A stretch of 64,000 bases of DNA from contig NC_087069.1 of assembly GCF_963678635.1 (NCBI RefSeq), positions 23,858,303 to 23,922,302 of the forward strand, written 5' to 3'. The notes beneath the pieces were generated by a model that was not told where the DNA came from, searched no databases, and worked only from the letters and a program-made list of their open reading frames with translations. A program made the position numbers and the translations under genes. Position 1 is the first letter of the stretch. Each line of letters begins with the position of its first letter. The stretch is from Symsagittifera roscoffensis. Its lineage: Eukaryota; Xenacoelomorpha; Acoela; Convolutidae. Positions 37,531-49,900 of this stretch are shown piece by piece.

Positions 37531-38900
37531 ATTGCTTGTATAACAAGAAACCGCAATGTCAAAATGACTTTATGATTATGAAAACAGATTAACTTACACG
37601 ATTTTTCATAGTTTTTGTTTTAATGGGTTTGCCAACCGCTTAGTATTCCGATTGGAAAATAACACGCTTTAATCATTCGCCACTCACTTTCTAAGCTCAT
37701 ATCGACAATTTCACTTACATCGCTTCATCACAAGTTCTAACCAGACACAGGGCGAAAAGTTATATCGCTTACTATGATCACAAGGCTCACATGGACATAG
37801 AAGACTCCCAACCTAATACTGATCCCGTAGTCAACACACAGAATCCACCGACAACATTTTTTTTATAAAAACAGACTAAGTTTTTGATCTCCATAGCACT
37901 GACAACTATTTAGAGTTGATCAGTGACAGTGCACTTGAAAATCTAATGGCTTCTCTAACTTTTTAGGTCTTTTTAAAAACTTGCACTTAACCTTGATTAC
38001 TTCTATAACAAGGAACGGCAATGTCAAAATGACTTTAAGAACATGAAAACAGATTAACTTAAACAGATCATCATGGTTCTGTTGTTATGGGTTTGCTAAC
38101 CGCTTAGTATTCCTATTAAAACATTCGATGATGGAGAATCACACGCAACAATCATTTGCAAATTCACTTACTTAGTTCTTATCGAAAATTTCTCTAAAAA
38201 TGTTTCATCAAAAGTACTAAGCCAACGTATCGCACCAAAATTTGCCGCTTACTATGATCACAAGGCTCACAGGTACAGGGAAGAATCACAGTGTAATACT
38301 GATCCCGAAGTCAACCCACATTTACCCGACAATAATTTTAATAGAAACCTAATCTAAAAACTTAAACTAATGGATGAAAAACTTAAAAAATCTAATGGAT
38401 GATGAACCCTACTGTAGTCTTTTTATTAACTTGCATTTAAGCTCAGTTAGTTCTACAACAAGGAACATCAATGTCAAAATGACTTTAAGGAAATGAAAAC
38501 TGAATATTTACTAAATTTTTCATGGTTTTGTTTTTATGGGTTTGCTAGTTCCCAGTGTTCCTATTAAAATTTCCGATGATGGAGAATCACACGCAACAGT
38601 CATTCGCCAACTCATTTACTTAGTTCAATCGAGATTTTTTCTAATTTCGCTTTAGAAAAGTACTAAATGGACACATCGCAGAAAAATCTATCGCTTATTA
38701 TCATCACAAGGTTCACAGGTACATGGAAGACTCACAACCTAATACTAGTCCCGAAGTCAACCCATAACTAACCGACAAACTTTGTGCAAAAATAGACTGC
38801 ATTTTTGATTTCCATAGCAGTGGCAACTAATTAGACATCAACATTGACCACACACTAAAAATCTAATGAATCTTAGTTTATACGTTTTGATTTCCTTTTG

Positions 38901-41180
38901 AACTTCCTTTTTAATTTTTAGTTTTTTAACACCAAAGGAAGGAGTTGTGAACTAATCGCACAAACTAATGCTAAGAAAAAAACTAACACTTGCTCCTATT
39001 TTAAATTTACCCAACCTGTAGAAACACCATCATTCAGTTTTTTTGAAGCACAAAACTCGAACACAAGTTTTGTGACTTCATTGAGCACACCTGCCACGAA
39101 CTTGCCACGAACTGCCACCTCCTCTCGAAGAACTAAAAACCTCAGGACACTTGAGCTTCCTTGGCCAATACTAAAAAAATTATTCGGATAGCAGCTAAAA
39201 TCATTCCAGATTCAAATTCCATCTCTAGTGTTTTTCTTTATGGTTTCTTCCCAGAATCCTTGTTTTTATAAATCAGTATCCTAAATTGTAACTTGTTCTA
39301 AAAAGATTCACTCACCATCCTAAATCGAAATATATCCTTGATTTTTTTAAAGGTATCTTCCTAACTTCTGAAAATACAAAACAAATTGAAAATTTCAAGT
39401 TTCGCTTACTGTTGATTACAACTCTAACAGGCTTTCATATGCTTCAATCTTTCTGTTGAATTGGTTGAAAAAAAAATGAATAACCAGTGCATCTTAAAAA
39501 CACTAACACACTATCAACATTTACAGAAAAGTTCCAGATTTCTGAAACCAGATAACATAATATTTTGAAACCCAAAATGACGACATTGCAATTTTTTGAA
39601 TAAAGACAGATGCAACTTTAATAAGCCACATATTAACATTCATCAGCTTTTAAAAACAGTTGAACACAACCTTAAAATAAGCTTGAAAAAAAACCTGTTT
39701 ATAAAAAAAAAGAAAAGGTTGTTATCAACCCAACCCTTTACTCGATGAAATACTCTGTGGCGTAACCCCACAATTGGCCTTAACCCATTAGGATGTCCTG
39801 AGTATGCTCTATAGCCGGCATCATCAACCGAACTGAATCACACTTAAGAGACATCACTCTAACATTGCTAAGATGGGATCCAGTTTGAGGAAGTCTTCAA
39901 GCTAACAAAACTAAAATGAACTTTCTGTAAAACAAAATCAACTAATTCAAAATTAAAATTGAGATCACTAAAGTGCAGAATTAGATTTGTAAAAAGTTTC
40001 CCAGAACATATTTTACCAGCAGCAAAAGAGATATGATCACTCGACAAAATTCTGACTTTGGAATGGCAAATCTATTGGTTTTGCTTGCCACAGTTCTGGA
40101 TATATAGTATGGAGTTAACAGTGAAGAAAACGAGTCATTTGAAAGAGAACAACGGCCATATCGATGTCAAACTCTACGGGTCCTTTCCAATCGACATTTC
40201 TTTCAAAGTGTTCAACATTTCATCTCGCTCCTTTGTCGTTTGTGAGCGTGTAAGGAGAATGCTTTAAGCCTGGCTGCTATCACATCCCCATGGTATATCT
40301 GTGTTCATGATAAACCCTCAACCTCATTTTGAGGGCACACATTAGTACTTCTATCAAGAACTCGGAGAAGTTTTTACGCATGAAAGTACTGGCGCACGAA
40401 AATAATGCTTTAGACCCCTCACGGGTCGAACTAATTCTAAACCAGTTGTTGTAATTATAATTTAATATAGTTCATATAAAACTTTCATAAATAACTTTTC
40501 ATGAATCATCCTAAGCAAATCTTAGTTTAGATTTTCAAAGCTGACACTCTAGTGGCTCAGAAAATTATGAATACAATTTGATATCCGTTACTTTCCTCTC
40601 TCCTCTAGCTTCGCAAAAAAACCAGTATATGCTAGATCTATTGAAATTAGGAAACATAAGAATAGTATTAGGATAGTATTTGACTAAGGATTTGTACAGA
40701 CCTATCCGGACAAAAATAGATAACATAGGGTGACAAGCAGGCGGTGTACGCTGTCCGAATTTACTCTATGAGGAGGCCACGCCGGACCTAAACTTATATA
40801 TTTCAATTCTTGTCTTCGGCCTTCTATCTGAGTTGCTTTTGTTTAAGACTCTAAAACGGGCTTTTACAAAACTTCAAAAGAAGGACGGCTCAGTTGAGAA
40901 ATCCACGGAAAGGGTATTCTAAAAGGCTTCCTTTACAAAATTACATCTCCGTAACATCTGAGCATGGGTAAACTAAACATTGTAAGACACTACACGAAGC
41001 CGATTTTTCAAAGTCTTACAAATCTGACCTATTGAGATGCAAATAATAACTATCCCGCCGTTTTTTTTTCATTATGTTAATCAAATCACAGGAGTCACTT
41101 TTATTTGAGAAAAAAAACTTAATCGTTTTCTAACACATTTTAATCACATGTTTTGTTTTTCAATCTGCGGGAAAGTGCTT
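38901..41180. other. Unassigned DNA between satellite and secreted-protein gene
   Basis: AT-rich DNA with no supported gene, RNA or transposon end. The open frame 40058-40267 has no motif and atypical composition. TGCCACGAAC is repeated near 39090-39110. Confidence 0.4.
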
Positions 41181-41187
41181 CATCAAA

Positions 41188-41193
41188 TATAAT
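41188..41193 (+). promoter_or_regulatory. Possible TATA element of the secreted-protein gene
   Basis: TATAAT lies in an AAATATAATAGG context about 55 bases before the start codon. It fits a core promoter position, but such strings are common in AT-rich DNA. Confidence 0.25.
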
Positions 41194-41246
41194 AGGATCT
41201 GAGGAAAGATCATACTTGATTCTGAGTTCATTAATAGAATTTCTAA

Positions 41247-41492
41247 ATGAAAGTGATTAGTGTTGCAGTACTTGCTTTGACCTTGAGTCTCGTTGCTTCA
41301 ATGTCGCCGCTGAATCAACGTTTTCAAAACTGCGCATCTCAGGGTGATTGTCCACCCTCGACAATGTGTAACTTTATGATTATGCGATGTACATACCGAT
41401 CATGTTCGGTAAATGATGTCCCGTCGCTGTGTCCTGCCGGGACTATTTGCAACGATTATACGAAAACATGCCAAGTTCGCATGGGAAAATAA
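41247..41492 (+). CDS. Small secreted cysteine-rich protein
   Basis: An 81-residue protein in a single uninterrupted frame. Residues 1-20 form a typical signal peptide: Lys at position 2, a hydrophobic core, then small residues ending VASMS. The mature part has eight Cys (29, 35, 41, 48, 53, 62, 68, 75), forming two repeated modules: C-x5-C-P-x4-C-x6-C and C-x8-C-P-x4-C-x6-C. Even numbers and repeated spacing point to four disulphides and a secreted, compact product. The start is the first ATG, in a good AAATGA context, with a possible TATA element 55 bases upstream. I do not recognise the family. The spacing recalls short disulphide-repeat modules in invertebrate secreted proteins. A peptidase inhibitor, cuticle or host-interaction role is possible but not shown. 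Confidence 0.65.
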   Translation: MKVISVAVLALTLSLVASMSPLNQRFQNCASQGDCPPSTMCNFMIMRCTYRSCSVNDVPSLCPAGTICNDYTKTCQVRMGK

Positions 41493-42780
41493 TCCAAACA
41501 ATCAATCAATCAATCAATTCAAACATTCAATCAGTCTAGAGAAACTAAGAGAAACTAAGAATTTATAAACTATTAACCCATTTTTTCACGAACATGATGC
41601 TTTACGTAAGACTATATGGTATGCATTATTCCCATTTAGTATCCATTATACCATTTGGTATGAAAATATTCCCAGGTCATTTACCCAGGACCTCGATTGA
41701 CTACCCAGATCGAATGTTCTTGAAATCTACCCTGCTCAATTCAAACGAATTGCGGCAAGCTTTATTTATGCCACATGGCCCAGTTTTTTCAGATATTAAA
41801 ATTTATGGCCTTCGGAAGAGTCAAATATTGGATTTTTTGAGCGTTTTTTTAACTTCTTGAATATCCTCAAAATCTACCCTGCTCAATTCAACAAACAGAT
41901 AAACGAAATACGAACATCGATAAAGGCAACGAGCATTCAGGCAGTTGTAAGCTATTGCAAAAAACCACTCAGGTATTTCAGTGGAAGCAGGGTAAATCAG
42001 GATTCATTTTTACAACGAGATTCTCTCCCCATCCCTGTCGCATTTCACCCCACCATAATTTCTTGGTTATAACTAGTTTTCTATAGCCTACTTTCCTAAA
42101 TCAAATGCCTTCTTCAAAAGCAATCGAACAGCATTTCAAAAAATAAACTTGCTGCCCGTTACAGAAGATAACGCTGAAAACCTTGCGAAGTCACAATTCG
42201 GGGAATAACTAATTAAGTCCGGAATAGACCTCATTCAGCCACAATCTTTTTTCTATAATTTTTATTTGACAAAGAAACATAGATTGTTAGCATTTGAACA
42301 AACTCAATCTGAACGAAAGAACCAATTTTAAAACCAAGGAAAACATTTCGAATGAAAAGACTTATAAAATGTTTGTATAGTTGACACGCTTTTACAAACT
42401 CTATTCCGGCTCTTTTTCCTCTAAACCCGCCTGCGAAGTTTTACTAGTGTTCAAATTAGTGTTACTTTTAATTTTTGTTCACATCATCCGAATGTTACGA
42501 AAATTGTCATGCTAATTAGGCCATTACAAATTTAATTGATCTCCATGTTTACTTGAAAACTTCCTCTTTACGTCTTAAAAACGGTGCTTATGTGAGTTAA
42601 GGGAAAAAGAAAAAGAGCCTCTGTCCCTAAAGCAGCAAGTTTTACGATCGAATGGGTGTACTCCATGGTTTTCGATCTAAATACGATGAACCGCACTATG
42701 CCTTCGTTATTGTATATCAACTATTTGAAAAGGAAGCTTCTTGAATAGTAACACAATTTTTAGAGTCTTTAATTTTCCTA
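41493..42780. other. Downstream region of secreted-protein gene, no further gene recognised
   Basis: A short (AATC)n run sits near 41499-41520. The frames 41594-41860 and 41857-42072 have no recognisable motif. A 20-base direct repeat (AAATCTACCCTGCTCAATTC) occurs near 41727 and 41870. Confidence 0.4.
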
Positions 42781-42789
42781 TTTTACAAA

Positions 42790-42980
42790 TTGTGATAGCT
42801 GAGATTTAAAAAGGCAATCCTTCCTAGTGGTGAAGAAAACGCTTCTCCGAAGCAGACAGAAAAATTCAATTGTCTATCCTTGAACACAGAAACAGCGGTT
42901 AATTATCTATAGCTCTCTGCACATGTACCTATATTATTTTCCTTGAACTACAGTTTTGTTGCAGGAAACGAGGATGGAAA
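42790..42980. repeat. Left part of an interrupted 3.2 kb repeat unit
   Basis: The stretch with GGCAATCCTTCCTAGTGGTGAAGAAAACGCTTCTCCGAAG and a later CTCTGCACATGT matches 60075-60195 (GAAGAAGACGCTTCTTACACGAAG) and 61150-61280. It stops at the LTR. A matching continuation is found after the other LTR, near 58070. The LTR element therefore appears to have landed in one copy of this repeat. Confidence 0.6.
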
Positions 42981-43226
42981 TGAGTTATGTATGGATAACT
43001 GTACTCAAAGAGTAATTTCAGATAAGGTACACCGTCTGCTCGTCACGCTATCTTAATTTCGACCGGATAGATTCGTGCAACTTCTTAGTCTGATACCAAT
43101 CTTAATCTTACTTTTATATCTCCTAGTCTCAATAGAACTAGTGTACACCGGTTTGCGCGAGTTAGTTCCAGAATGAGAACAAGTGTATTCTAAGCCTAAT
43201 TCAAATTGTTCTGGTGTTGAAACTAC
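42981..43226 (-). repeat. 3' LTR
   Basis: A 246-bp direct copy of 57675-57920, about 93.5 percent identical by eye. On the + strand it starts TGAGTTATGTATGGA and ends GTTGAAACTAC. The purine-rich stretch just inside, AAAAAGAACAG on the minus strand, is a modest candidate for the plus-strand primer tract. Confidence 0.9.
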
Positions 43227-44700
43227 TGTTCTTTTTGTAGAGTAGAACGGACGATGGTGTTTTTCTTTAGTGGTTGCAAGCATATTCTTTTTTTTGGTTT
43301 AGAAGAAGAGATGGTTTCACGTTAGTTTCGGGAGATCGTGTTACGGGTTCTGATCGATTGTGATGAGTGTTGATCTGGTTGATAGGAACATTGCTATTCT
43401 CAATCTCCTCTGGGAACGGGATGGGGTTCGACTTTGGATTCAGTGCCTGGTGACTTGGATCTGTATGTATACTTGAACATCGAGATGGCCCTTGTTCTGT
43501 TGCAATAGATTTGTTTTGCTGCGATGCCAAGTCGTACTTTAAATCCATTGAGTGTAGTGATTGTAGGCAGCATGTCAGGTGGGTTTGCCATTCTGTAGTT
43601 GGAGTGTGATTGGTTTGTCAAGCTACTCGTCTTTGGGATGTATATTTTCTATATGCTGCATTGTAATATTTACATATGTAAATATTTGTTTATTTTGTTT
43701 TTTAGTCATGATTTTGTATCAGTTTTTATCGCAAAAGCGTTAATATTCAGTTCGGTTATTTTTTAGAGCTACTCACACTTGAGTAACTCCCGTCAAAATC
43801 GTGTCGTGTGTGTCACAAAGCGTGAGGGTGAGGGTATAATTTCATGCTCTCTTTTTGGAGGGTCCTGTTTTTAGTTTAACCTTGCATGCTATTCTTATTA
43901 CAAGTGTTTTCTTTTGTTGTCTTAATTGTGTCTTTTTCTCAGAAATCAGATTGGTTGTTTTGGCTTTGTCTCTTGATTTTTAGTGTTTTGTCTTTTGTTT
44001 TGGTGTTGTTTAGTGTGTCTAGACTTAAAAGTAGTCTACTTAGTCTAGACTTAGTCATGCTGTTAGGTTATAGTTTGTGGTGTTGAGTAAGTTTGCGTTA
44101 GTTAGTTTGGATTAATATATAATTCCTTTCCAACCGGGTTAAAGGAAAGTTTTAAACGTGTTAAAGCGTGTTAGAGTTGTTATCAGTGAAAATTTAAATT
44201 TAAATTCACTATTTTAAACAATTCTTTGTGGGTGAGCAATGCGAATTTGGATAGAACTTATGTGCGAGTGAATTTAAAGAAGCATTCGGAGGAATTCATT
44301 AGGGACAATTAGTGGGAGGGATTCATCTACATTTAGGAGTTTGATTAGGGGACAGAAAATATACATCTGGGTGATGAGATCGTAATTTCGGAGGGTGCCT
44401 TGTAAGTTAGTGTTTTTTTACAATAGGTGAAGTTAAGAAAAACTGGTGATGTCTATTTAGATTTAATATATTGATAACTGTGGTGAGGTTGTCGTGCTGG
44501 TGTATTGAGAGTGTAATGGTGTTGAATTAATTTGTAGTAAGTGTACGTGTGTGCTGTTTAGTTCATAACATGACTCCCTGTCGACAGTGCAAATCAAGTT
44601 CTTCGGGTGTGAGGAAATGAAATGTTAGTGAAAAATCGTTAAATTTGTTAAAGTATGAATCGTAAGCATGAATATCACGTAGTGCTGCTGAGATGACGTT
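43227..44700 (-). other. 3' untranslated/unknown region of LTR element
   Basis: Minus-strand frames at 43267-43548 and 43400-43621 are polar and Asn/Pro/Ser-rich with no recognised domain. The rest has no supported gene. The + strand hydrophobic frame 43886-44086 is a compositional artefact. Confidence 0.4.
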
Positions 44701-44701
44701 G

Positions 44702-46029
44702 TCATATTTTTTTAAAGATTTTGAGGGTGAATGTGTATGGGGTTTTGATGAAAACTTTTTCAGTTAGTTGGGGGTTAGCAAATGGATCGTTGTTTAGAAA
44801 GATGTCTTCGTTAAGTCGTATGATGTTATTGTCGTAATAATCGATAGAATTGATGTTAGAATTAGGTGCAGTGAAGATTGTTAGTGATTGTCTGTATCCT
44901 ATTTGTGTGAATTGTTTTGGGGTTGGTGCTGTTGTTAGGAGATAAAAGTTGGGTGCTGCACACTTCATTATCATAAGGGGTGTTATATAGTGGCAGTGAT
45001 AGTGGATTAGTAAAGTGATAATTAGATGTTCATAAAAGGGAAGGGTAAAATACATGTTCGTCTACATATTTTTGTTTCTCATAATTGGGGTCTGAATGGA
45101 AGCATGTGTATTGTGGAGAAATAGAGTAGACATATCTGTAAAAATTATTTGGTTTTTGTCTGTAGTGGATGATTGACAAATGTGGTGGATGTTCCTGGGT
45201 TAGATGGGAATGGAGTATTTGGAAAATTTCTTTTAAAGGTTTGGTAAGCGCGGTTTGTATTAGAGGATGGGGTTGATGAAGAAGTCGGGTTTTGGGAAGG
45301 TGTATAATTTGAGGAGATGGTTGGGGTTGATGGGTTGGATGATTTTATAGAACTTGAGAGTTGGTGAATAATTAGTGTTTGAGAGTGTTGTAACTGTTGT
45401 TGCAGTGTTATGAAGTTATCAAGCTCGTGTGATACTTGTGTGTGGTCGGTTTTATTGTATGGTTCACTGGTTAGAGGGGAATATATGGGTGTAACATATG
45501 AAATGGGAGAGGGAGGGGAAAGGGGTTCAGTTTTGACTTGGGAATGGATGGGTTGAAAGGGAGGTTGGGAAAATGTAGATGGACTGGGTTCAGAGTTGAC
45601 CAATTTGTCGGGTGTTTCGAGTTGTTGAATTGCGAGATAGTGTTATATTCTGTGGTGTTGGAATTAGTATCTGATTCCATGCTGGATGAAGTGTTATGAT
45701 GAGGTGATTGAGGTGAGGGAAAGCAAAAAGTGGGATGATGGAGAGGTTGTTTCAGAGGTTGGCTGGGTGGGAAATTGATCGATGGAGGGATCCAACTTGG
45801 CGGCTCATCGTGTGCTAAAAAAATGGTTGTTCTGAGAACGAAAATTAATGGTATGAGGTTGTTCTATAATTAGATCGTATGTATATTCTGGGTTGGGTTG
45901 TTGGGTTATGATGTGTTGAATTGGGCTTTGTGGATAATTAGATCTCGAAGTTATGAGGTCCGATAGGGCAATATTTCTGAAACTTCGCGGTACTAATGAT
46001 AGGGGATGGTTATTGTTTCGGTTTTGCAA
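44702..46029 (-). pseudogene. Third ORF after env: Pro/Ser/Thr/Gln-rich unknown protein
   Basis: Frames 46029-45805 and 45603-45145 lie in the same phase, separated by stops. A further 117-codon frame, 45055-44702, follows in another phase. The protein is low-complexity: runs of Ser, Pro and Thr, a Gln-rich LQQQLQHSQT segment and KTEPLSPPSP. The last part (YYDNNIIRLNEDIFLNNDPF) is more globular. It lies between the env C-terminus and the 3' LTR. A similar Ser/Pro-rich fragment with an ELDNF motif follows env in the left element, which suggests a conserved accessory ORF rather than chance. No function can be assigned. An intrinsically disordered regulator or nucleic-acid binder is possible. 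Confidence 0.45.
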
Positions 46030-46475
46030 TTGTGGTGCTGTTGGTGATTATTCGTATCGTTTCAAATCTTAGTAACAAAACAGAAGAAGCCTATAACCGC
46101 TTCTTAATATCAAGAACAAAATTGCACTAGATCCGAACAATTTAAGCCTATTTTTGATCCTTTATCAAGAATCTTTTTGAAACTGATTTATCAGCATGGC
46201 AATGTTCTCTCGATTACGAAAGTAACGGAACATTTGTGCTCGGGGTATGTTTTTTTCTTCAGACAATTTTCGGCTTTTTAACTAGCCATTTTTGACGGAT
46301 TTCTTTTATATCATTCAAAAAGTATTGTTGCCCCTAGCTTGAATTTGAAAAGATATTTTTACCAGTGATCATTTTTTGTAATGTTATGGGGGTTTGAAGA
46401 TTGCCATTTGGGCCAATTTGGGACAATTAACGCGCGATATTTTTCGCTCTATTAACGCTTAAGCGGAGATTTAAT

Positions 46476-48850
46476 CTAACTTAGATATTGTTCCATAATG
46501 GTTAAAAAAGCTATTTTGCAATAAAGAATCGATTCATCATATGTGTTTGGTTTGGTTGGTAGCTTGGTATTGTATTCTTTTATTTGAGCGTCTGAAAGAA
46601 TTTTATTGATTGATGTTGAGAACATTCCAAAAAATCCTGCAAAAAGTATGCCTGCTACGCTTGCTTGTTTGTCTACTTGTGTGTGTGTTGCGCATGTTTT
46701 GTAGATTTCTTTTAGGAGAAAGAATCGAAATCCAAGAAAATTAAACATTGCGTATAATATTGTCAATCCTTCTAAGATGTAGTAGGGCCATCCTAGAAAG
46801 GCAAAAAGTTCGTTTTTTTTTCAAATCTACAAAACTAAGAATATTTATTGGTGATATATCTTGTGGTCTGTATTTTTTGCCATTAAATTAAATGTAATCT
46901 TTTATATCTTCAAAATATCCACTATAGTCTTGTGCGTATTCGTCTGAAAAGCCTGCTGTTTTTGCAAGTTTGCGTAGGTTTTGATCTATGGATTGTCGTT
47001 GTATTGTGTCCAATTTTATGAGTAATTCTTGAAATTGTTGTGTTCGAATGTGATGTTGGATGTCAGATTTAGAGTATATACCGATTGATTGTAAATCAAA
47101 ATTCGGATTGCGGGCAATAGCTCTAATTTTTTCTGGTGAAATTTTTTTTGAGTTGTTGCATGAGTGTAGGATATGGTGTGAGAAGATAGTGTTAGTTTTC
47201 GTCAGTTTTTAATTGTACTACATTGTGGCTTTTTTTCTGATCCACATGGGACTGCTGTATCCCAAAAATAAAATCTGCGACAGAGTGTATCAACAAAATG
47301 TATTTTATTTTTGTAGAATTTTGATACTTTATTATAGCATTTATTGTCTTCACAAACATATAAAGGTGAGATTTTTGGTAAATTTGTAAAACCATAATAC
47401 ATTTCTTCCTGGTTAAAAAAGTTTGATCTGTTTCCTGACAATAAATATCCCGCATAAGGGATTTTAAGTACTGCTTTATGAAAAATTGTAAAAATTGCGT
47501 GCGTTCAAGTTCGAATAATTGATGGAGTGTTCCGAGTTTTGTGAAAGACATTTCTTGAAATATTCTACTTATTGTTTTGTCTAATTTCATGTCTAAATGT
47601 ATGTCATAGTGGATTGCGCCAAAATGAGTGTTGTTCATGAGTGATAGTTGTTGTAAACGTGTACTGTCTTGATCTTGTGGTTTTAATTTTCAGCCAATTC
47701 TTCGTATATCCTTTTGAAATTGTACATTGACATCTGAAATTTCATCAGTGGTTGAACGAGATGTAGCCATTTCATGTATAATTAATTTTCCTGTGTTCAT
47801 GTCGAAACCGTCTTCGTATTCGACAAGAATTTCTGTATAAAGTGTTTTGTAAAGTGTTTCGGAGTTTTTAAATGCAAGTTACGTTTCTGGGTATATTTGG
47901 AAACGTGTTAATTTATTTTCTATATTATGAATGTTTCTAAATCTGTAATTATTATGTCTGAGTTGATCAGGGTTTACATCTTCAAACGGGGTTGATTCAA
48001 AAAAGATTTTTTGGTGAAATTTTATCCTTCTAGCGTGTATTTTTGCTTCTTGAAATGTGGTACAGGTATCTTCGGGGAACCAAAGAATTGTTGCTTGTGT
48101 GCGTGTAGTAGGATCGCAGTCTCCTTGGTCGTTTTTGCAAGGGAGTCTGATTCCTTGATAAGTTATAGTGTCATGTTTTAAATCACGTGTTAGTTGTACT
48201 TTTTCAAGTTGTATTTTCCAATCAAAAAACTTTATTTCTTGGTATCCTTTATTTTTGTATCTGCTTTACAATTTGAGGGAGCGTTTATTCCAATGTTTGT
48301 TATCCAATTTTTATCATGGATATCGTATGTATATCTTCCATGTGAACTGTGAAATGGAAAATTATTTTCTAATCTTTTATGACCTAGGTAATTTTCAAGT
48401 TCAGCTTGATGTGCTGAGTCTGCGAAAACCTGATAATTTACTAGTTTTCTGACTTTCACTTCATTTGATGTGATTTTTAATTGTTCAATTTCAGTTTTGC
48501 AATCGTCAGGGCTGAGGTGCAATAGTCTTTCGATGTTACTTTCGTAGAAAGATTCATGATCTAATCTGTTTTTGTTTCCGTTTGAGACTTGGGAGCAATG
48601 TATTTTCTTTTCGGAAAATGTCGCATTGAATTTATAATCTTTTAGTTTTTTAGCTCTCGCTTTTGAGTAAAGTGTTGCTATTATAGAAATATTTTTTATT
48701 GTGGCTCGGATTCACAATGATTGACTTGTTTTATTGCATATTTGTGTAATGTTTTTTGTTCATTTTCTTCACAGTCATATTGTGTGACTAGTAAATCATG
48801 GGTCTTGTTCGGGAAAAGAATTGTTATGGTCGGTTTTTGAAAAATTCAAA
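46476..48850 (-). pseudogene. Env-like membrane protein
   Basis: This is a long decayed frame after integrase, the position of env in env-bearing retroelements. Blocks at 48522-48232, 47638-47192 and 46766-46476 carry Cys-rich and Asn-rich segments typical of an extracellular glycoprotein. Two hydrophobic segments near 46790-46710 and 46665-46610 could be the membrane anchor and an associated segment, followed by a polar tail. The blocks are separated by frameshifts; for example 47441-47202 continues the protein in another frame. Matching blocks occur in the left element at 4800-6330, so the protein is conserved in the family. I do not recognise it as one of the named env families. A role in membrane fusion and cell-to-cell transfer is inferred from position and topology. 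Confidence 0.6.
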
Positions 48851-49900
48851 ATTAAAGAGTATGATGAATTAGTATCTTTGAAAGATAGTCCTGAATATGG
48901 ATTATAAGAGGTGATCTATCAGTTGAATTTTTTGTGTATATAACGTATTTGTAGAATAATTTTGTGGTTATAAACGGGGAGGTAAAGATTGAGCTGTTGT
49001 ATTCGGAGGGGCTAGGGGTAAGGGATGATGAATTTTATTATTTAGTCTTACTGTGATTTCAAATTTTAGTGTCAAGTTGTCTTGTGTAACTATTTGTATA
49101 TAATGGTCTTGAATATCTTTGTGGATATTGTAATCTGCTCGGTGCCCAGTTGTGTAATCTGTGACTTGCGTGATGTTGTCCAAAAAGTGGAGGGTGTGCT
49201 TCGAATTTATTCCAATCTATTAGTAGTTGTATAATATTTGTTGAGTTTTCTCTATATCTGACGTCGAGATTTGTAGGAAAATTTGGAGGAATTGGTGTTT
49301 GTGAAATTTGAGTTAGAGAAGGAGTTGAGGGCAGTGAAAGAGTTTCAGGTAGTGACAAAGATGTGTCAGGTGAAATTTCTATAGAATCATTTACTAAATT
49401 TAGTTCGCCTTGGGTGAAAGCTTGTGTCATCCAAAATGCGAGATGTTCTGTAGTGGTTGGAGGATTAAAAGGGTTTTCTCTGATTTGTTCCTAGGGTTGA
49501 ACCTTGGGTTGAACCTAAATAATTTGAGTGATGGTTCGATGCATTTTTTGTATTGGAGCCTGCGGGGTACTTTGAATTGTACTGCTAGAAAAGTTCACAG
49601 GATTTGTTGTTGGTAATGAGGTATGTTGAATTGAACTCTGGGGTTTTGCGAATTTCCATTTCGTCTTGGATGAATAGTTTGTCGATTTATACTGAGTGTG
49701 TTTTGGTTTTGACTTTGATGTCTTGCTATATTAGGATCTTGTTGGAGAGAGGGGTATATATTTTATACTGGTTCGTATTGTGGTTCGCTCAGTGATGCTT
49801 GGCAAATTACTGGCTCTAGTGGTTCGCACAACCGTGCGTGTCTTTCTTCAAATGTAAATGGATTGTCTTGAAAAAGAGATGCGTGTTGATGATTAGGGGA
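48851..49900 (-). pseudogene. Ser/Pro-rich frame ahead of env
   Basis: The frame 49430-49183 (Ser/Pro/Leu-rich, with SLPETLSLPSTPSLTQIS) continues after a shift into 49183-48968 (TTGHRADYNIHKDIQDHYIQ). It could be the N-terminal part of the env polyprotein or a separate short ORF. No signal peptide is clear. A Ser/Pro-rich trace at the equivalent place in the left element (near 3690-3830) supports that it belongs to the family. Confidence 0.4.

Larger units (their letters stand above)
34205..38900. repeat. Satellite array, right block
   Basis: This continues the left satellite block after the Maverick insertion, in the same orientation and with the same anchor phrases, for about ten units. 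The last recognisable phrase (ATTGACCACACACTAAAAATCTAATG) lies just before 38870. Beyond 38900 the anchors are gone. Confidence 0.93.

Noticed and set aside
40058-40267. 69-codon + strand frame as a gene
   Set aside because: No signal, domain, homologue in the window or promoter context supports it.
40380-40450. Possible tRNA from a GGGTCGAACTAATTCT phrase
   Set aside because: No matching acceptor or anticodon arms could be paired around it.
43886-44086. Hydrophobic + strand frame as a membrane protein
   Set aside because: It lies inside the minus-strand LTR element and results from T-rich composition.
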